Origin: Methylococcus sp. EFPC2
Lineage (GTDB): Bacteria; Pseudomonadota; Gammaproteobacteria; Methylococcales; Methylococcaceae
Direction: 5' to 3'
Assembly (NCBI RefSeq): GCF_016925495.1
Contig: NZ_CP070492.1
Span: 1-64,000 of the forward strand
DNA length: 64,000 nucleotides
Made by a program: the position numbers and the translations under genes. Positions within the stretch are counted from its first letter, which is position 1, and each line of letters starts with the position of its first letter. The notes under the pieces were generated by a model that was given only the letters and a program-made list of their open reading frames with translations, ran no database searches and was not told the origin of the DNA. Positions 8,053-17,204 of this stretch are shown in pieces.

Positions 8053-8125
8053 GGTTCTTACTCCCGGATCTGCCAGATGGATGATGAAGATTTTTTTCGA
8101 GTGCTTGCCGACCGCCGGGGGGCGA

Positions 8126-8455
8126 TCAGTTAATGAAATTCGCCGTCACGCCTTCGGTATCGACGAAAACTTCGCCGTTTTCGACCTTCAAGGGATATTC
8201 CGCCAACAAGCAGGGCTTGCCCTTGATGCAGACGCCGTTGTCGCCCTTGAATGCCCAATCATGGTGCCGGCAGGTCAGGATCTTGCCGTCGAAATGGGCA
8301 TCGGCGAGCGGTTCATGGTCGTGCGGGCACATGCCTTGATACGCCTTGGGCGTATCGCCCTGCGGCCAAACGATCAGCATCAGGGTGCGGTTGACCGCCA
8401 CGACTTCGTATTTGCCCTCCTTGAGCTCGTTTTCGTCACAGGCTTTGGTAAACAT
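8126..8455 (-). CDS. Rieske-type [2Fe-2S] protein
   Basis: A 109-residue soluble Rieske ferredoxin. The cluster ligands are in MCPHDHEPL (C-x-H) and LTCRHHDWAF (C-x-x-H), with the usual spacing. There is no signal peptide or membrane anchor, so it is cytoplasmic, like NirD or dioxygenase ferredoxins. ATG 8455 has an AGAGGT ribosome-binding site 6 bp upstream; an ATG at 8473 is less likely. No partner oxygenase or nitrite reductase is present, so its electron partner may be another product of this operon. Confidence 0.92.
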   Translation of the reverse strand: MFTKACDENELKEGKYEVVAVNRTLMLIVWPQGDTPKAYQGMCPHDHEPLADAHFDGKILTCRHHDWAFKGDNGVCIKGKPCLLAEYPLKVENGEVFVDTEGVTANFIN

Positions 8456-8543
8456 GGATACCTCTCGTCTCAAGGGGAAGCGGATTCCCTCGCCGGCCGC
8501 GTCTTAGGCGCGTTCCTGACACGGCCGGCGGCGGGATGAAGGT

Positions 8544-9131
8544 TTAAACCGGCCGGTTTTCCGGGATCTTGATCGGGCCCATGATCTTCAGGCCTTCCTC
8601 GAAGCTGATCTCCGGGAATTTCTCGTCGAAATTGGCCGCCGCTTCGGCGACCGCCGTCAGCTTGCCGGCCGTGTCGAGCTTCTTGAGGTCGTTGCGCTCG
8701 ATGTTGAACAAGTCCAGCAACTCGTTGTAGACGGTCGCTTCTTCCAGCGGCAATACCCAGAAATTCGCGCCGCCGTAGGCGATCTGATAACGCTTGGAAA
8801 TGTCCAGATTGCCGGCGAAGAAGAAGTACTTGCCGGTCGGCGACAGCTTGTCCCCCAGCACTTCGCACAGCAGCTTGATGTGCTCCAGGGACAGGGCGAA
8901 TCCGGTCAGGAAGGGTATGGTGGGATCGCTGGCGTTGACCACGGTCATCACCTGATCGAGCTTGACTTCCGGCGGCCGTGCCTCGTCGCTCAGTTGCTGG
9001 GCGAACTTCAGGGCGATCGCGCCGCGGAAGCCGAAAACGCCGGGCTTGGCGGTGGCACCCTTGAACACCGGGCTGATGAGCCGTTTTTCGGCTTCGAGGG
9101 TGGCGAGCGGGGTTTCGTTGATGGTAGTCAT
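8544..9131 (-). CDS. Conserved hypothetical protein of the divergent nif operon
   Basis: A 195-residue soluble protein that I do not recognise. It has mixed alpha/beta character, notable segments LISPVFKGATAKPGVFGFRGA and FFFAGNLDISKRYQIAYGGANFW, and a proline-rich tail (GPIKIPENRPV). It has a single Cys. A GGAG ribosome-binding site precedes ATG. It lies 15 bp after the hemoglobin gene, so it is firmly in the operon that begins with the receiver-like gene. Confidence 0.72.
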   Translation of the reverse strand: MTTINETPLATLEAEKRLISPVFKGATAKPGVFGFRGAIALKFAQQLSDEARPPEVKLDQVMTVVNASDPTIPFLTGFALSLEHIKLLCEVLGDKLSPTGKYFFFAGNLDISKRYQIAYGGANFWVLPLEEATVYNELLDLFNIERNDLKKLDTAGKLTAVAEAAANFDEKFPEISFEEGLKIMGPIKIPENRPV

Positions 9132-9146
9132 AACACTCCTTACAGG

Positions 9147-9566
9147 TTACTGATTGCGAAGAAAATCGGCGGTTTTGAAAAACGATGCGGTGAGCTGCGC
9201 CCGCAGTGCGGGATCCGCAACTTCCTCGGCCAGGGCGAGCTTCATGCAGTCCATCCAGGCATCGCGGGCCTTTTCGTCGATGGCGAAGCCCAGATGCGCC
9301 TGCCGCAGGCGCGGCGGCCCGTAGCGCTCGGCATACAAGGGCGGTCCGCCCAGCCAGCCGGACAGAAACAGGAACAGCTTTTCCTTGGCCGAGCTCAGGT
9401 CTTCCGCATGCATGGCGCGGATCACAGCGGCCTGGGGCCGCTCGTCCATCAATTGGTAGAAGCGTTCGACCAGCCGGCGCACGGCATCCTCGCCCCCGAT
9501 CTGCTCGTAGTGAGGGTTGCGGAGAGCCTGCGGCAATACCACGGGCGTATGCGGGCTGGGCGGCAT
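9147..9566 (-). CDS. Truncated hemoglobin, group II
   Basis: A 139-residue truncated 2-over-2 hemoglobin. Family features are the opening YEQIGGEDAVRRLVERFYQLM, the LFLFLSGWLGGPPLYAERYG loop typical of group II, the proximal haem His in RQAHLGFAI, and the C-terminal DAWMDCMKLAL helix. Such proteins bind O2 or NO. In a nif operon it plausibly scavenges or delivers oxygen or detoxifies NO for nitrogenase. It is the second gene of the operon, 16 bp after the receiver-like gene. Confidence 0.93.
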   Translation of the reverse strand: MPPSPHTPVVLPQALRNPHYEQIGGEDAVRRLVERFYQLMDERPQAAVIRAMHAEDLSSAKEKLFLFLSGWLGGPPLYAERYGPPRLRQAHLGFAIDEKARDAWMDCMKLALAEEVADPALRAQLTASFFKTADFLRNQ

Positions 9567-9582
9567 GCGCGAACCCCGGCGC

Positions 9583-10008
9583 TCACATGACCACGACGGG
9601 GATGCCGAGCTTGACCTTGCGGCCGAGCTGCGCGTCCACCTTGCTGCGGGCCTTCTCTATGGTCAGGGGCTTGGGCAGGATCGAATTGACCCCGTTCTTG
9701 AGGCAGTCCTGGGCGAGCGGGTCGGTGGCGGAATCGGCCACCAGGATGATCTTGAGGTCGGCGATCTTCGAGCGGATTTCGCTCAGGACTTCGATGCCTT
9801 TTTCCTTCACGATGTCTATGCCTAACAGCAGCACCGCAGGCGGCCAGTCCTTGGCTTTGGCGTAAGCGGCTTCGAGGCTGCTCAATTCATGGGTTTCGAT
9901 CTCGTCGTGCAGCATGAACTGCAAGGCCGCGCTGATGATTTCGTCGCTGTCCACGACGAACACGCGCCTGTCGTCCACGGCTTTTTCACTGTCAACGCCG
10001 ATCTGCAT
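9583..10008 (-). CDS. Degenerate response-regulator receiver domain protein
   Basis: A 141-residue single receiver domain with no output domain. The N-terminal acidic pocket (VVDSDEIISAAL) and the conserved Lys (ILPKPLTIEKA) are present. The phospho-acceptor position, eight residues before the conserved Gly of KEKGIEVL, is Gly instead of Asp (VLLLGIDIVKEKG); the nearest Asp is two residues later. It is therefore probably a non-phosphorylated pseudo-receiver acting by protein contact. ATG 10008 has an AGGAG ribosome-binding site; an upstream ATG (10053) does not. It is the first gene after the sigma-54 site at 10112-10127. Confidence 0.85.
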   Translation of the reverse strand: MQIGVDSEKAVDDRRVFVVDSDEIISAALQFMLHDEIETHELSSLEAAYAKAKDWPPAVLLLGIDIVKEKGIEVLSEIRSKIADLKIILVADSATDPLAQDCLKNGVNSILPKPLTIEKARSKVDAQLGRKVKLGIPVVVM

Positions 10009-10111
10009 GGGGAACTCCTCATGGGCTGATGAGAAACGGATGGGTTTCTTCACGGTAACCCGCTCGGGTAGGCGCAGCCTTCCGGACGGTACCGTTTGCT
10101 AATCAGTCATA

Positions 10112-10127
10112 AGCAATAGTCGCGCCA
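10112..10127 (-). promoter_or_regulatory. Sigma-54 promoter of the receiver/hemoglobin operon
   Basis: Read on the minus strand the sequence is TGGCGC-GACTA-TTGCT, one mismatch from the TGGCAC-N5-TTGCW consensus with exact GG-N10-GC spacing. It lies about 100 bp before ATG 10008. The NifA sites at 10217-10261 are 90-130 bp upstream of it. Confidence 0.75.
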
Positions 10128-10216
10128 TCTAATCCGGCGCATTCCCCGCCCGGCCTATCGTCGGAATTATCAAGCCGTTAGCCCTTTTTCCGGCCTCGCG
10201 AGGGGGCGCGTCCGTT

Positions 10217-10261
10217 TGTGTTGTTCCTTACAAAGCATGCGGTTTTGTCTTGTTAGTAACA
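10217..10261. promoter_or_regulatory. Two NifA upstream activator sites
   Basis: Two perfect TGT-N10-ACA sites: 10217-10232 (TGTGTTGTTCCTTACA) and 10246-10261 (TGTCTTGTTAGTAACA). They lie about 80-125 bp from the nifH -24 element and 90-135 bp from the divergent promoter, so they can serve both. Confidence 0.85.
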
Positions 10262-10339
10262 TCCCGCAAGACCCGCGAAAAGCGCGGTAAGCCGGATATA
10301 TCCCTTTTGTTTTCAGGGCCTTGCGAAGGGGATTTTTGA

Positions 10340-10355
10340 TGGCACGGCGGTTGCA
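10340..10355 (+). promoter_or_regulatory. Sigma-54 promoter of nifHDK
   Basis: TGGCAC-GGCGG-TTGCA, a perfect match to the -24/-12 consensus. The expected transcript start is near 10366, giving a leader of about 150 nt before nifH. Confidence 0.93.
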
Positions 10356-10409
10356 ATGAGTGAACCGTGCAGGGTTCGACTAATCATTCGTGGCAGCGGT
10401 CAAGAATAA

Positions 10410-11396
<987 letters not shown>

Positions 11397-11498
11397 GGAG
11401 TCGTGCGGGTCGGTGGAAGGTCGTCGCGAGACGGCCCGCCGCCGGCCCTCTCCCTCTTCGAATGCCATGTTATTAGCAACTGAATCAGGAGCTTACAA

Positions 11499-12959
11499 AT
11501 GAGCCTCACAGTTGAGCAAGTGAAACAGAGAAACAAGGACCTCATCAAAGAAGTCCTCGAAGTCTATCCGGAAAAGACCGCCAAGCGTCGCGCTAAGCAC
11601 CTCGGCACTTTTGAAGAAGGCAAGCCCGACTGCGGGGTCAAGTCCAACGTCAAATCGATACCGGGCGTCATGACCATCCGCGGCTGCGCTTACGCCGGCT
11701 CCAAGGGCGTGGTCTGGGGCCCCATCAAGGACATGATCCACATCAGCCACGGACCGGTCGGCTGCGGCCAGTATTCCTGGGCTTCGCGTCGCAACTACTA
11801 CATCGGCACCACCGGCGTCGATACCTTCGTCACCATGCAGTTCACCTCCGACTTCCAGGAGAAGGACATCGTATTCGGCGGCGACAAGAAGCTCGAAAAG
11901 ATCATCGACGAAATCCAGGATCTGTTCCCTTTGAACCACGGTATCACGGTTCAATCCGAATGCCCCATCGGTCTGATTGGCGACGACATCGAAGCCGTCT
12001 CCAAGAAGAAGAACAAGGAATACAACGGCCACACCATCGTGCCGGTTCGTTGTGAAGGGTTCCGCGGTGTATCCCAGTCCTTAGGGCATCACATCGCCAA
12101 CGACGCGGTACGCGACTGGGTCTTCGACAAGGCCGGCGACAAGCACCCGGAATTCAAGACCACGCCGTATGACGTCGCCATCATCGGCGATTACAACATC
12201 GGCGGCGACGCCTGGTCCTCCCGCATCCTGCTGGAAGAAATGGGTCTGCGCGTGATCGCCCAGTGGTCCGGCGACGGCTCCTTGGCCGAATTGGAAAACA
12301 CCCCGAAAGCCAAGTTGAACGTGCTGCACTGCTACCGTTCCATGAACTACATCTCCCGCCACCTGGAAGAGAAGTACGGCGTGCCGTGGGTCGAGTACAA
12401 CTTCTTCGGGCCGACCAAGATCGCCGAATCGCTGCGCACCATCGCCGGCTACTTCGACGACAAGATCAAGGAAGGTGCGGAGCGCGTCATCGCCAAGTAT
12501 CAGCCCCTGATGCAGGCCGTGATCGACAAGTACCGTCCGCGTCTGGAAGGCAAGAAAGTCATGTTGTTCGTGGGCGGCCTGCGTCCCCGTCACGTGATCG
12601 GCGCCTACGAGGATCTGGGCATGGAAATCGTCGGCACCGGCTACGAGTTCGGCCATAACGACGACTATCAGCGCACCACCCACTACGTCAAAGACGGCAC
12701 CCTGATCTACGACGACGTCACCGGCTTCGAATTCGAGAAATTCGTCGAAGCGGTCCAGCCCGACCTGGTCGGTTCCGGCATCAAGGAAAAGTATGTCTTC
12801 CAGAAGATGGGCGTACCGTTCCGTCAGATGCACTCCTGGGATTACTCAGGTCCTTACCACGGTTATGACGGCTTCGCCATCTTCGCCCGCGATATGGACA
12901 TGGCCATCAACAACCCGGTTTGGGGCTTGGCCAAGACTCCGTGGAAGAAGGCTGCCTGA
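11499..12959 (+). CDS. nifD: Nitrogenase MoFe protein alpha chain NifD
   Basis: A 486-residue alpha subunit of the MoFe protein. P-cluster Cys residues are in [22 protein letters not shown] and [11 protein letters not shown]. FeMo-co ligands are the Cys of [10 protein letters not shown] and the His of [14 protein letters not shown], so this is the molybdenum enzyme and not a V- or Fe-only type. It lies 102 bp after nifH; the gap contains a GC-rich imperfect hairpin near 11420-11450. A palindromic repeat separates it from nifK. Confidence 0.99.
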   Translation: MSLTVEQVKQRNKDLIKEVLEVYPEKTAKRRAKHLGTFEEGKPDCGVKSNVKSIPGVMTIRGCAYAGSKGVVWGPIKDMIHISHGPVGCGQYSWASRRNYYIGTTGVDTFVTMQFTSDFQEKDIVFGGDKKLEKIIDEIQDLFPLNHGITVQSECPIGLIGDDIEAVSKKKNKEYNGHTIVPVRCEGFRGVSQSLGHHIANDAVRDWVFDKAGDKHPEFKTTPYDVAIIGDYNIGGDAWSSRILLEEMGLRVIAQWSGDGSLAELENTPKAKLNVLHCYRSMNYISRHLEEKYGVPWVEYNFFGPTKIAESLRTIAGYFDDKIKEGAERVIAKYQPLMQAVIDKYRPRLEGKKVMLFVGGLRPRHVIGAYEDLGMEIVGTGYEFGHNDDYQRTTHYVKDGTLIYDDVTGFEFEKFVEAVQPDLVGSGIKEKYVFQKMGVPFRQMHSWDYSGPYHGYDGFAIFARDMDMAINNPVWGLAKTPWKKAA

Positions 12960-12976
12960 TCGAGAGAAAAGGGTAA

Positions 12977-13037
12977 GTAGGGTGCGCCGCGTCGCACCAG
13001 GTTAATCGTTCATCGGTGCGCATTGTGCGCACCCTAC
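12977..13037. repeat. Palindromic repeat between nifD and nifK
   Basis: An 11-bp perfect inverted repeat, GTAGGGTGCGC at 12977-12987 and GCGCACCCTAC at 13027-13037, encloses GC-rich sequence with further internal complementarity. It looks like an interspersed repeat inserted in the otherwise tight nifDK spacer, and would form a strong hairpin in the nifDK mRNA. Confidence 0.75.
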
Positions 13038-13061
13038 CACCGTATATTTGGAGCTTAAGCC

Positions 13062-14621
13062 ATGAGTCAAAATGCAGAAAAAGTCCTCGACCACTTCAAC
13101 CTGTTCCGCGAACCGGAATACGTCGAGCTGTTCGAGAACAAGCGTAAAGAGTTCGAATTCATGCCGCCTGACGAGCAGGTCGCAGAAATTCGTGAGTGGA
13201 CCAAAACCGAGGAATACAAGGAAAAGAACTTCGCCCGCGAAGCTCTGACCGTCAATCCCGCCAAGGCCTGCCAGCCGCTGGGCGCCGTGTTCGCCGCGGT
13301 CGGTTTCGAAGGCACCATACCCTTCGTGCACGGTTCGCAAGGCTGCGTGGCGTATTACCGCTCGCACTTCAGCCGTCACTTCAAGGAGCCGACCTCCTGC
13401 GTATCGTCTTCCATGACCGAAGACGCGGCGGTATTCGGCGGCCTGAACAACATGATCGACGGTCTGGCCAACACCTACAACATGTACAAGCCGAAGATGA
13501 TCGCGGTTTCCACCACCTGCATGGCGGAAGTGATCGGCGACGACTTGAACGCCTTCATCAAGACTTCGAAGGAAAAGGGTTCCATCCCGGCCGAATACGA
13601 TGTGCCTTTCGCCCACACCCCGGCTTTCGTCGGCAGCCATATCACCGGCTACGACAACGTCATGAAGGGCATCCTGCAGCACTTCTGGGACGGCAAGGCA
13701 GGCACCGTACCGGCGCTGGAGCGCAAGCCGAACGAGTCGATCAATTTCCTCGGCGGCTTCGACGGCTACACCGTGGGCAACATCCGCGAGATCAAGCGCA
13801 TCTTCAACCTGTTCGGCATCGACTACACCATCATCGGCGACAACAGCGATGTATGGGATACCCCGACCGACGGCGAGTTCCGCATGTATGACGGCGGCAC
13901 CACGCTGGAAGACACCGCCAACGCGCTGAACGCCAAGGCCACCATCTCCATGCAGGAGTACTGCACGGAAAAGACCCTGCCCTTCATCGCCGAGCACGGC
14001 CAGGAAGTGGTCGCCCTCAACCACCCGATCGGCGTGGCCGGCACGGACCGTTTGCTGCTCGAGATCGCGCGCCTGACCGGCAAGGAGATCCCGGCCGAAC
14101 TGGAGAAGGAGCGCGGCCGTCTGGTCGACGCCATCGCCGACTCTACCGCCCACATCCACGGCCAGAAGTTCGCCATCTACGGCGATCCCGACCTGTGCTA
14201 CGGCCTGGCCGAGTTCCTGTTGGAACTGGGCGCCGAGCCCACTCACGTGCTGGCCACCAACGGCAGCAAGGCGTGGGCCGAGAAGGTGCAGGCGCTGTTC
14301 GATTCCTCGCCCTTCGGCAAGAACTGCAAGGTTTACCCGGGCAAGGATCTGTGGCACATGCGCTCGCTGCTGTTCACCGATCCGGTCGATTTCCTGATCG
14401 GCAACACCTACGGCAAGTACCTGGAGCGTGACACCGGCACCCCGCTGATCCGTATCGGCTTCCCGATCTTCGACCGCCACCACAAGCACCGTTATCCGGT
14501 GTGGGGTTACCAGGGCGGCCTGAACGTATTGGTCTGGATCCTCGACCGCCTGTTCGAATCGATCGACGCCAATACCATCATCCCGGCCAAGACCGACTAC
14601 AGCTTCGACATCATCCGCTAA
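13062..14621 (+). CDS. nifK: Nitrogenase MoFe protein beta chain NifK
   Basis: A 519-residue beta subunit of the MoFe protein. P-cluster Cys residues are visible in [20 protein letters not shown] and [12 protein letters not shown]. The long N-terminal extension that wraps NifD is present, as in Azotobacter. Length is typical of group I Mo nitrogenases. It follows nifD after a 102-bp spacer that carries the palindromic repeat, and it precedes the FeSII-like gene by 132 bp. Confidence 0.99.
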   Translation: MSQNAEKVLDHFNLFREPEYVELFENKRKEFEFMPPDEQVAEIREWTKTEEYKEKNFAREALTVNPAKACQPLGAVFAAVGFEGTIPFVHGSQGCVAYYRSHFSRHFKEPTSCVSSSMTEDAAVFGGLNNMIDGLANTYNMYKPKMIAVSTTCMAEVIGDDLNAFIKTSKEKGSIPAEYDVPFAHTPAFVGSHITGYDNVMKGILQHFWDGKAGTVPALERKPNESINFLGGFDGYTVGNIREIKRIFNLFGIDYTIIGDNSDVWDTPTDGEFRMYDGGTTLEDTANALNAKATISMQEYCTEKTLPFIAEHGQEVVALNHPIGVAGTDRLLLEIARLTGKEIPAELEKERGRLVDAIADSTAHIHGQKFAIYGDPDLCYGLAEFLLELGAEPTHVLATNGSKAWAEKVQALFDSSPFGKNCKVYPGKDLWHMRSLLFTDPVDFLIGNTYGKYLERDTGTPLIRIGFPIFDRHHKHRYPVWGYQGGLNVLVWILDRLFESIDANTIIPAKTDYSFDIIR

Positions 14622-14699
14622 GCGGTTCCGCGAGACGCCCGCCTCTCCGCAGCCTTCCCTTCCGGGGACTGGGCGAACCGGAGGGACGGGCATTTTACC

Positions 14700-14734
14700 G
14701 GCGATATACCCTCACTTTTTGCGGGTATATCGCC
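14700..14734. repeat. 12-bp inverted repeat after nifK
   Basis: GGCGATATACCC (14700-14711) and GGGTATATCGCC (14723-14734) form a perfect 12-bp stem with an 11-nt T-rich loop. It could stabilise the upstream nifHDK mRNA or partly terminate it before the FeSII gene, whose ATG is 20 bp downstream. There is no T-run after the stem. Confidence 0.65.
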
Positions 14735-14753
14735 ATCCAACTGAGGATACATC

Positions 14754-15122
14754 ATGGGAAACGTCACGTTTTCTAGTCCCTTGCTGTCCAAGGATGTCAC
14801 GGTGTACGCCACGGCCGGCGATACCCATACCCTGCTCAAGGTCGCCAGGCACCACAAGATACCCATTCCGTTCGAATGCGAAGACGGGGATTGCGGTTCC
14901 TGCGTGATCGAGGTGAGTGAATTGTCGAACAAGCCTTTCATGGCGCAGGACTTGACCGACAAGGAGCGTGCGACCCTGGTCGCCGCCGGCAAATTGACCA
15001 AGGCGCAGATCGAGGAATCGACCTTGACCGACAAGCCGCCGCGCTACCGTCTGGCCTGCCAGTACATCGTGCGCGACGAGGATGTGCTGGTGAAATTCAG
15101 CGGCGAGCCGGGCGTCGTCTGA
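14754..15122 (+). CDS. Shethna FeSII-type [2Fe-2S] ferredoxin
   Basis: A 122-residue [2Fe-2S] protein close to Azotobacter FeSII (Shethna protein II). Shared features are FSSPL at the start, IPFECEDGDCGSCVIEV with three cluster Cys, an insertion LTDKERATLVAAGKLTK, the fourth Cys in PPRYRLACQYIV, and the tail FSGEPG. FeSII forms an inactive, oxygen-stable complex with NifH and NifDK under oxidative stress. Its place directly after nifK supports the same role here. It may share the nifH transcript through the 14700-14734 hairpin. Confidence 0.88.
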   Translation: MGNVTFSSPLLSKDVTVYATAGDTHTLLKVARHHKIPIPFECEDGDCGSCVIEVSELSNKPFMAQDLTDKERATLVAAGKLTKAQIEESTLTDKPPRYRLACQYIVRDEDVLVKFSGEPGVV

Positions 15123-15143
15123 GCCGGGCTACCCGACCCACCC

Positions 15144-15185
15144 TGCGGCGCCGGGTCTATCCGCTGCGGATTTCCCGGCGCCGCA
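15144..15185 (+). terminator. Likely terminator of nifHDK-FeSII
   Basis: A perfect 12-bp inverted repeat, TGCGGCGCCGGG at 15144-15155 and CCCGGCGCCGCA at 15174-15185, about 20 bp after the FeSII stop. A short pyrimidine tract (ACCTTTCC) follows. The rest of the 15123-15510 spacer holds the nifE promoter. Confidence 0.6.
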
Positions 15186-15309
15186 ACCTTTCCTAAGCAT
15201 CAGGCAGGCTCGCCAGGACTGCGGATGGATACTCTCCGTGCCCGCATGCTCGGACATGGGAGCTGATCCGGCGAAGGCCGGGCCGACAGCGGGGCCGGCG
15301 TTTCCGGCT

Positions 15310-15355
15310 TGTCCGTTTCCTGACATTCCCTTTCTCCTTTGTTCATAACCCTACA
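15310..15355 (+). promoter_or_regulatory. Two NifA upstream activator sites for nifE
   Basis: Two perfect TGT-N10-ACA sites: 15310-15325 (TGTCCGTTTCCTGACA) and 15340-15355 (TGTTCATAACCCTACA). The nearer lies about 65 bp, centre to -24, from the sigma-54 promoter. Confidence 0.85.
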
Positions 15356-15410
15356 GCCCTTGGGGTGTGTAGCGGTCAAATATCCTAATTCAATCAACGA
15401 TATAAGCCGC

Positions 15411-15426
15411 GGGCACGGGCATTGCT
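15411..15426 (+). promoter_or_regulatory. Sigma-54 promoter of nifENX
   Basis: GGGCAC-GGGCA-TTGCT matches the -24/-12 consensus except for the first base, with exact GG-N10-GC spacing. It lies 84 bp before nifE ATG 15511. Confidence 0.85.
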
Positions 15427-15510
15427 TAGACAAGCTACAGGCCAGGCACGACCGGCGGAAGACCCTTCCGCGGCACGGTCGGCAATAACGAATCATCGCG
15501 GAGACTGGGC

Positions 15511-17196
15511 ATGAGCAGCCTATCGAGCACGATCCAAGACGTTTTCAACGAACCCGGTTGCGGCAAGAACCAGGGCAAGTCGGAAAAAGAACGCAAGAAA
15601 GGTTGCACCAAACAGCTCCAGCCCGGCGGAGCCGCCGGCGGCTGCGCCTTCGACGGCGCCAAGATCGCCCTGCAACCCATCACCGACGTCGCCCATCTGG
15701 TGCACGGCCCCATCGCCTGCGAAGGCAATTCCTGGGACAACCGCGGCTCCAAATCGTCCGGTTCCAACCTCTGGCGCACCGGCTTCACCACCGACATCAA
15801 CGAGACGGACGTGGTGTTCGGCGGCGAGAAGCGCCTGTACAAGTCGGTGAAGGAAATCATCGAGAAATACGACCCGCCGGCCGTATTCGTCTACCAGACC
15901 TGCGTCCCCGCCATGATAGGCGACGACATCGACGCGGTGTGCAAGGCGGCGTCCAAGAAATTCAACAAGCCGGTGATTCCGGTCAATTCGCCCGGCTTCG
16001 TCGGTCCCAAGAACCTCGGCAACAAGCTGGCCGGGGAAGCCATCCTGAACCATGTGATCGGCACCGAAGAGCCCGAATACACCACGCCCTACGACATCAA
16101 CATCATCGGCGAATACAACCTGTCCGGCGAGCTGTGGCAGGTCAAGCCTTTGTTGGACGAGTTGGGCATCCGCATCCTCTGCTGCATCTCCGGGGACGCC
16201 AAATACCACGACGTGGCCGTCTCGCACCGCGCCAAGGTGGCGATGATGGTTTGTTCGAAGTCCATGATCAACATCGCCCGCAAGATGGAGGAGCGCTACG
16301 ACATTCCCTTCTTCGAGGGCTCTTTCTACGGCATCCAGGACACCAGCGACGCCTTGCGCGAAATCGCCACCCTGCTGATCGAGAAAGGCGCGCCGGCGGA
16401 GCTGATGGAGCGCACCGAAGCGTTGATCGCCCGCGAGGAAGCGCGCGCCTGGGCCGGCATAGCCCCCTACAAGGAGCGGCTGACCGGCAAGAAGGTTTTG
16501 CTCATCACCGGCGGCGTGAAATCCTGGTCGGTGGTCGCCGCGCTGCAGGAAGCCGGCATGGAACTGGTCGGTACCAGCGTGAAGAAATCCACCAAGGAAG
16601 ACAAGGAACGCATCAAGGAACTCATGGGCGAAGACGCCCACATGATCGACGACATGAGCCCGCGCGAGATGTACAAGATGCTCAAGGACGCCCAGGCCGA
16701 CATCATGCTGTCCGGCGGGCGCTCGCAGTTCGTCGCCCTCAAGGCCAAGATGCCCTGGCTGGACATCAACCAGGAACGCCATCACGCCTACATGGGCTAT
16801 GTCGGCATGGTCGAGCTGGTCAAGGAGATCGACAAGGCGCTGGCCAATCCGGTCTGGGAACAAGTGCGCAAGCGCGCGCCCTGGGAAGAACAGACCTGGG
16901 AAGAAGCCGCCGATGCCGCCATCGCCGCGGAAGCGGCCGCCCTGGCCGCCGATCCGGCCCTGGCGCGCGAGAAGCGCCGTTCCGCCCCGGTGTGCAAATG
17001 CAAGAGCGTGGCCCGCTGGGCGATCGAGGACGCCATCGTCGAGTTTGGCCTGAACACGGTCGAGGCGATCTCGGAGAAGACCCAGGCGGGTACCGGCTGC
17101 GGCTCCTGCGCCGGCAAGCTGGGCAAGATCCTGGAAACCATGGATCACTGGCATCCCGCGCAGGCGGAGCCGGTGGCCGTGCAGGCAGCGGCCTGA
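15511..17196 (+). CDS. nifE: FeMo-co scaffold NifE with C-terminal Bfd-like [2Fe-2S] domain
   Basis: A 561-residue protein; typical NifE is about 470-480. Residues 1-470 match NifE, the NifD-like half of the NifEN scaffold on which the NifB cofactor becomes FeMo-co (Cys in GGCAFDGAKI, GPIACEGNSW and TCVPAMIGDD). The extra C-terminus carries a Bfd-type motif with C495-x-C497 (VCKCKSV) and C530-x2-C533 (GTGCGSCAGKLG), joined by an Ala-rich linker. The domain could pass electrons or iron to the scaffold. nifN starts 8 bp later. Confidence 0.96.
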   Translation: MSSLSSTIQDVFNEPGCGKNQGKSEKERKKGCTKQLQPGGAAGGCAFDGAKIALQPITDVAHLVHGPIACEGNSWDNRGSKSSGSNLWRTGFTTDINETDVVFGGEKRLYKSVKEIIEKYDPPAVFVYQTCVPAMIGDDIDAVCKAASKKFNKPVIPVNSPGFVGPKNLGNKLAGEAILNHVIGTEEPEYTTPYDINIIGEYNLSGELWQVKPLLDELGIRILCCISGDAKYHDVAVSHRAKVAMMVCSKSMINIARKMEERYDIPFFEGSFYGIQDTSDALREIATLLIEKGAPAELMERTEALIAREEARAWAGIAPYKERLTGKKVLLITGGVKSWSVVAALQEAGMELVGTSVKKSTKEDKERIKELMGEDAHMIDDMSPREMYKMLKDAQADIMLSGGRSQFVALKAKMPWLDINQERHHAYMGYVGMVELVKEIDKALANPVWEQVRKRAPWEEQTWEEAADAAIAAEAAALAADPALAREKRRSAPVCKCKSVARWAIEDAIVEFGLNTVEAISEKTQAGTGCGSCAGKLGKILETMDHWHPAQAEPVAVQAAA

Positions 17197-17204
17197 GGTG
17201 CATC

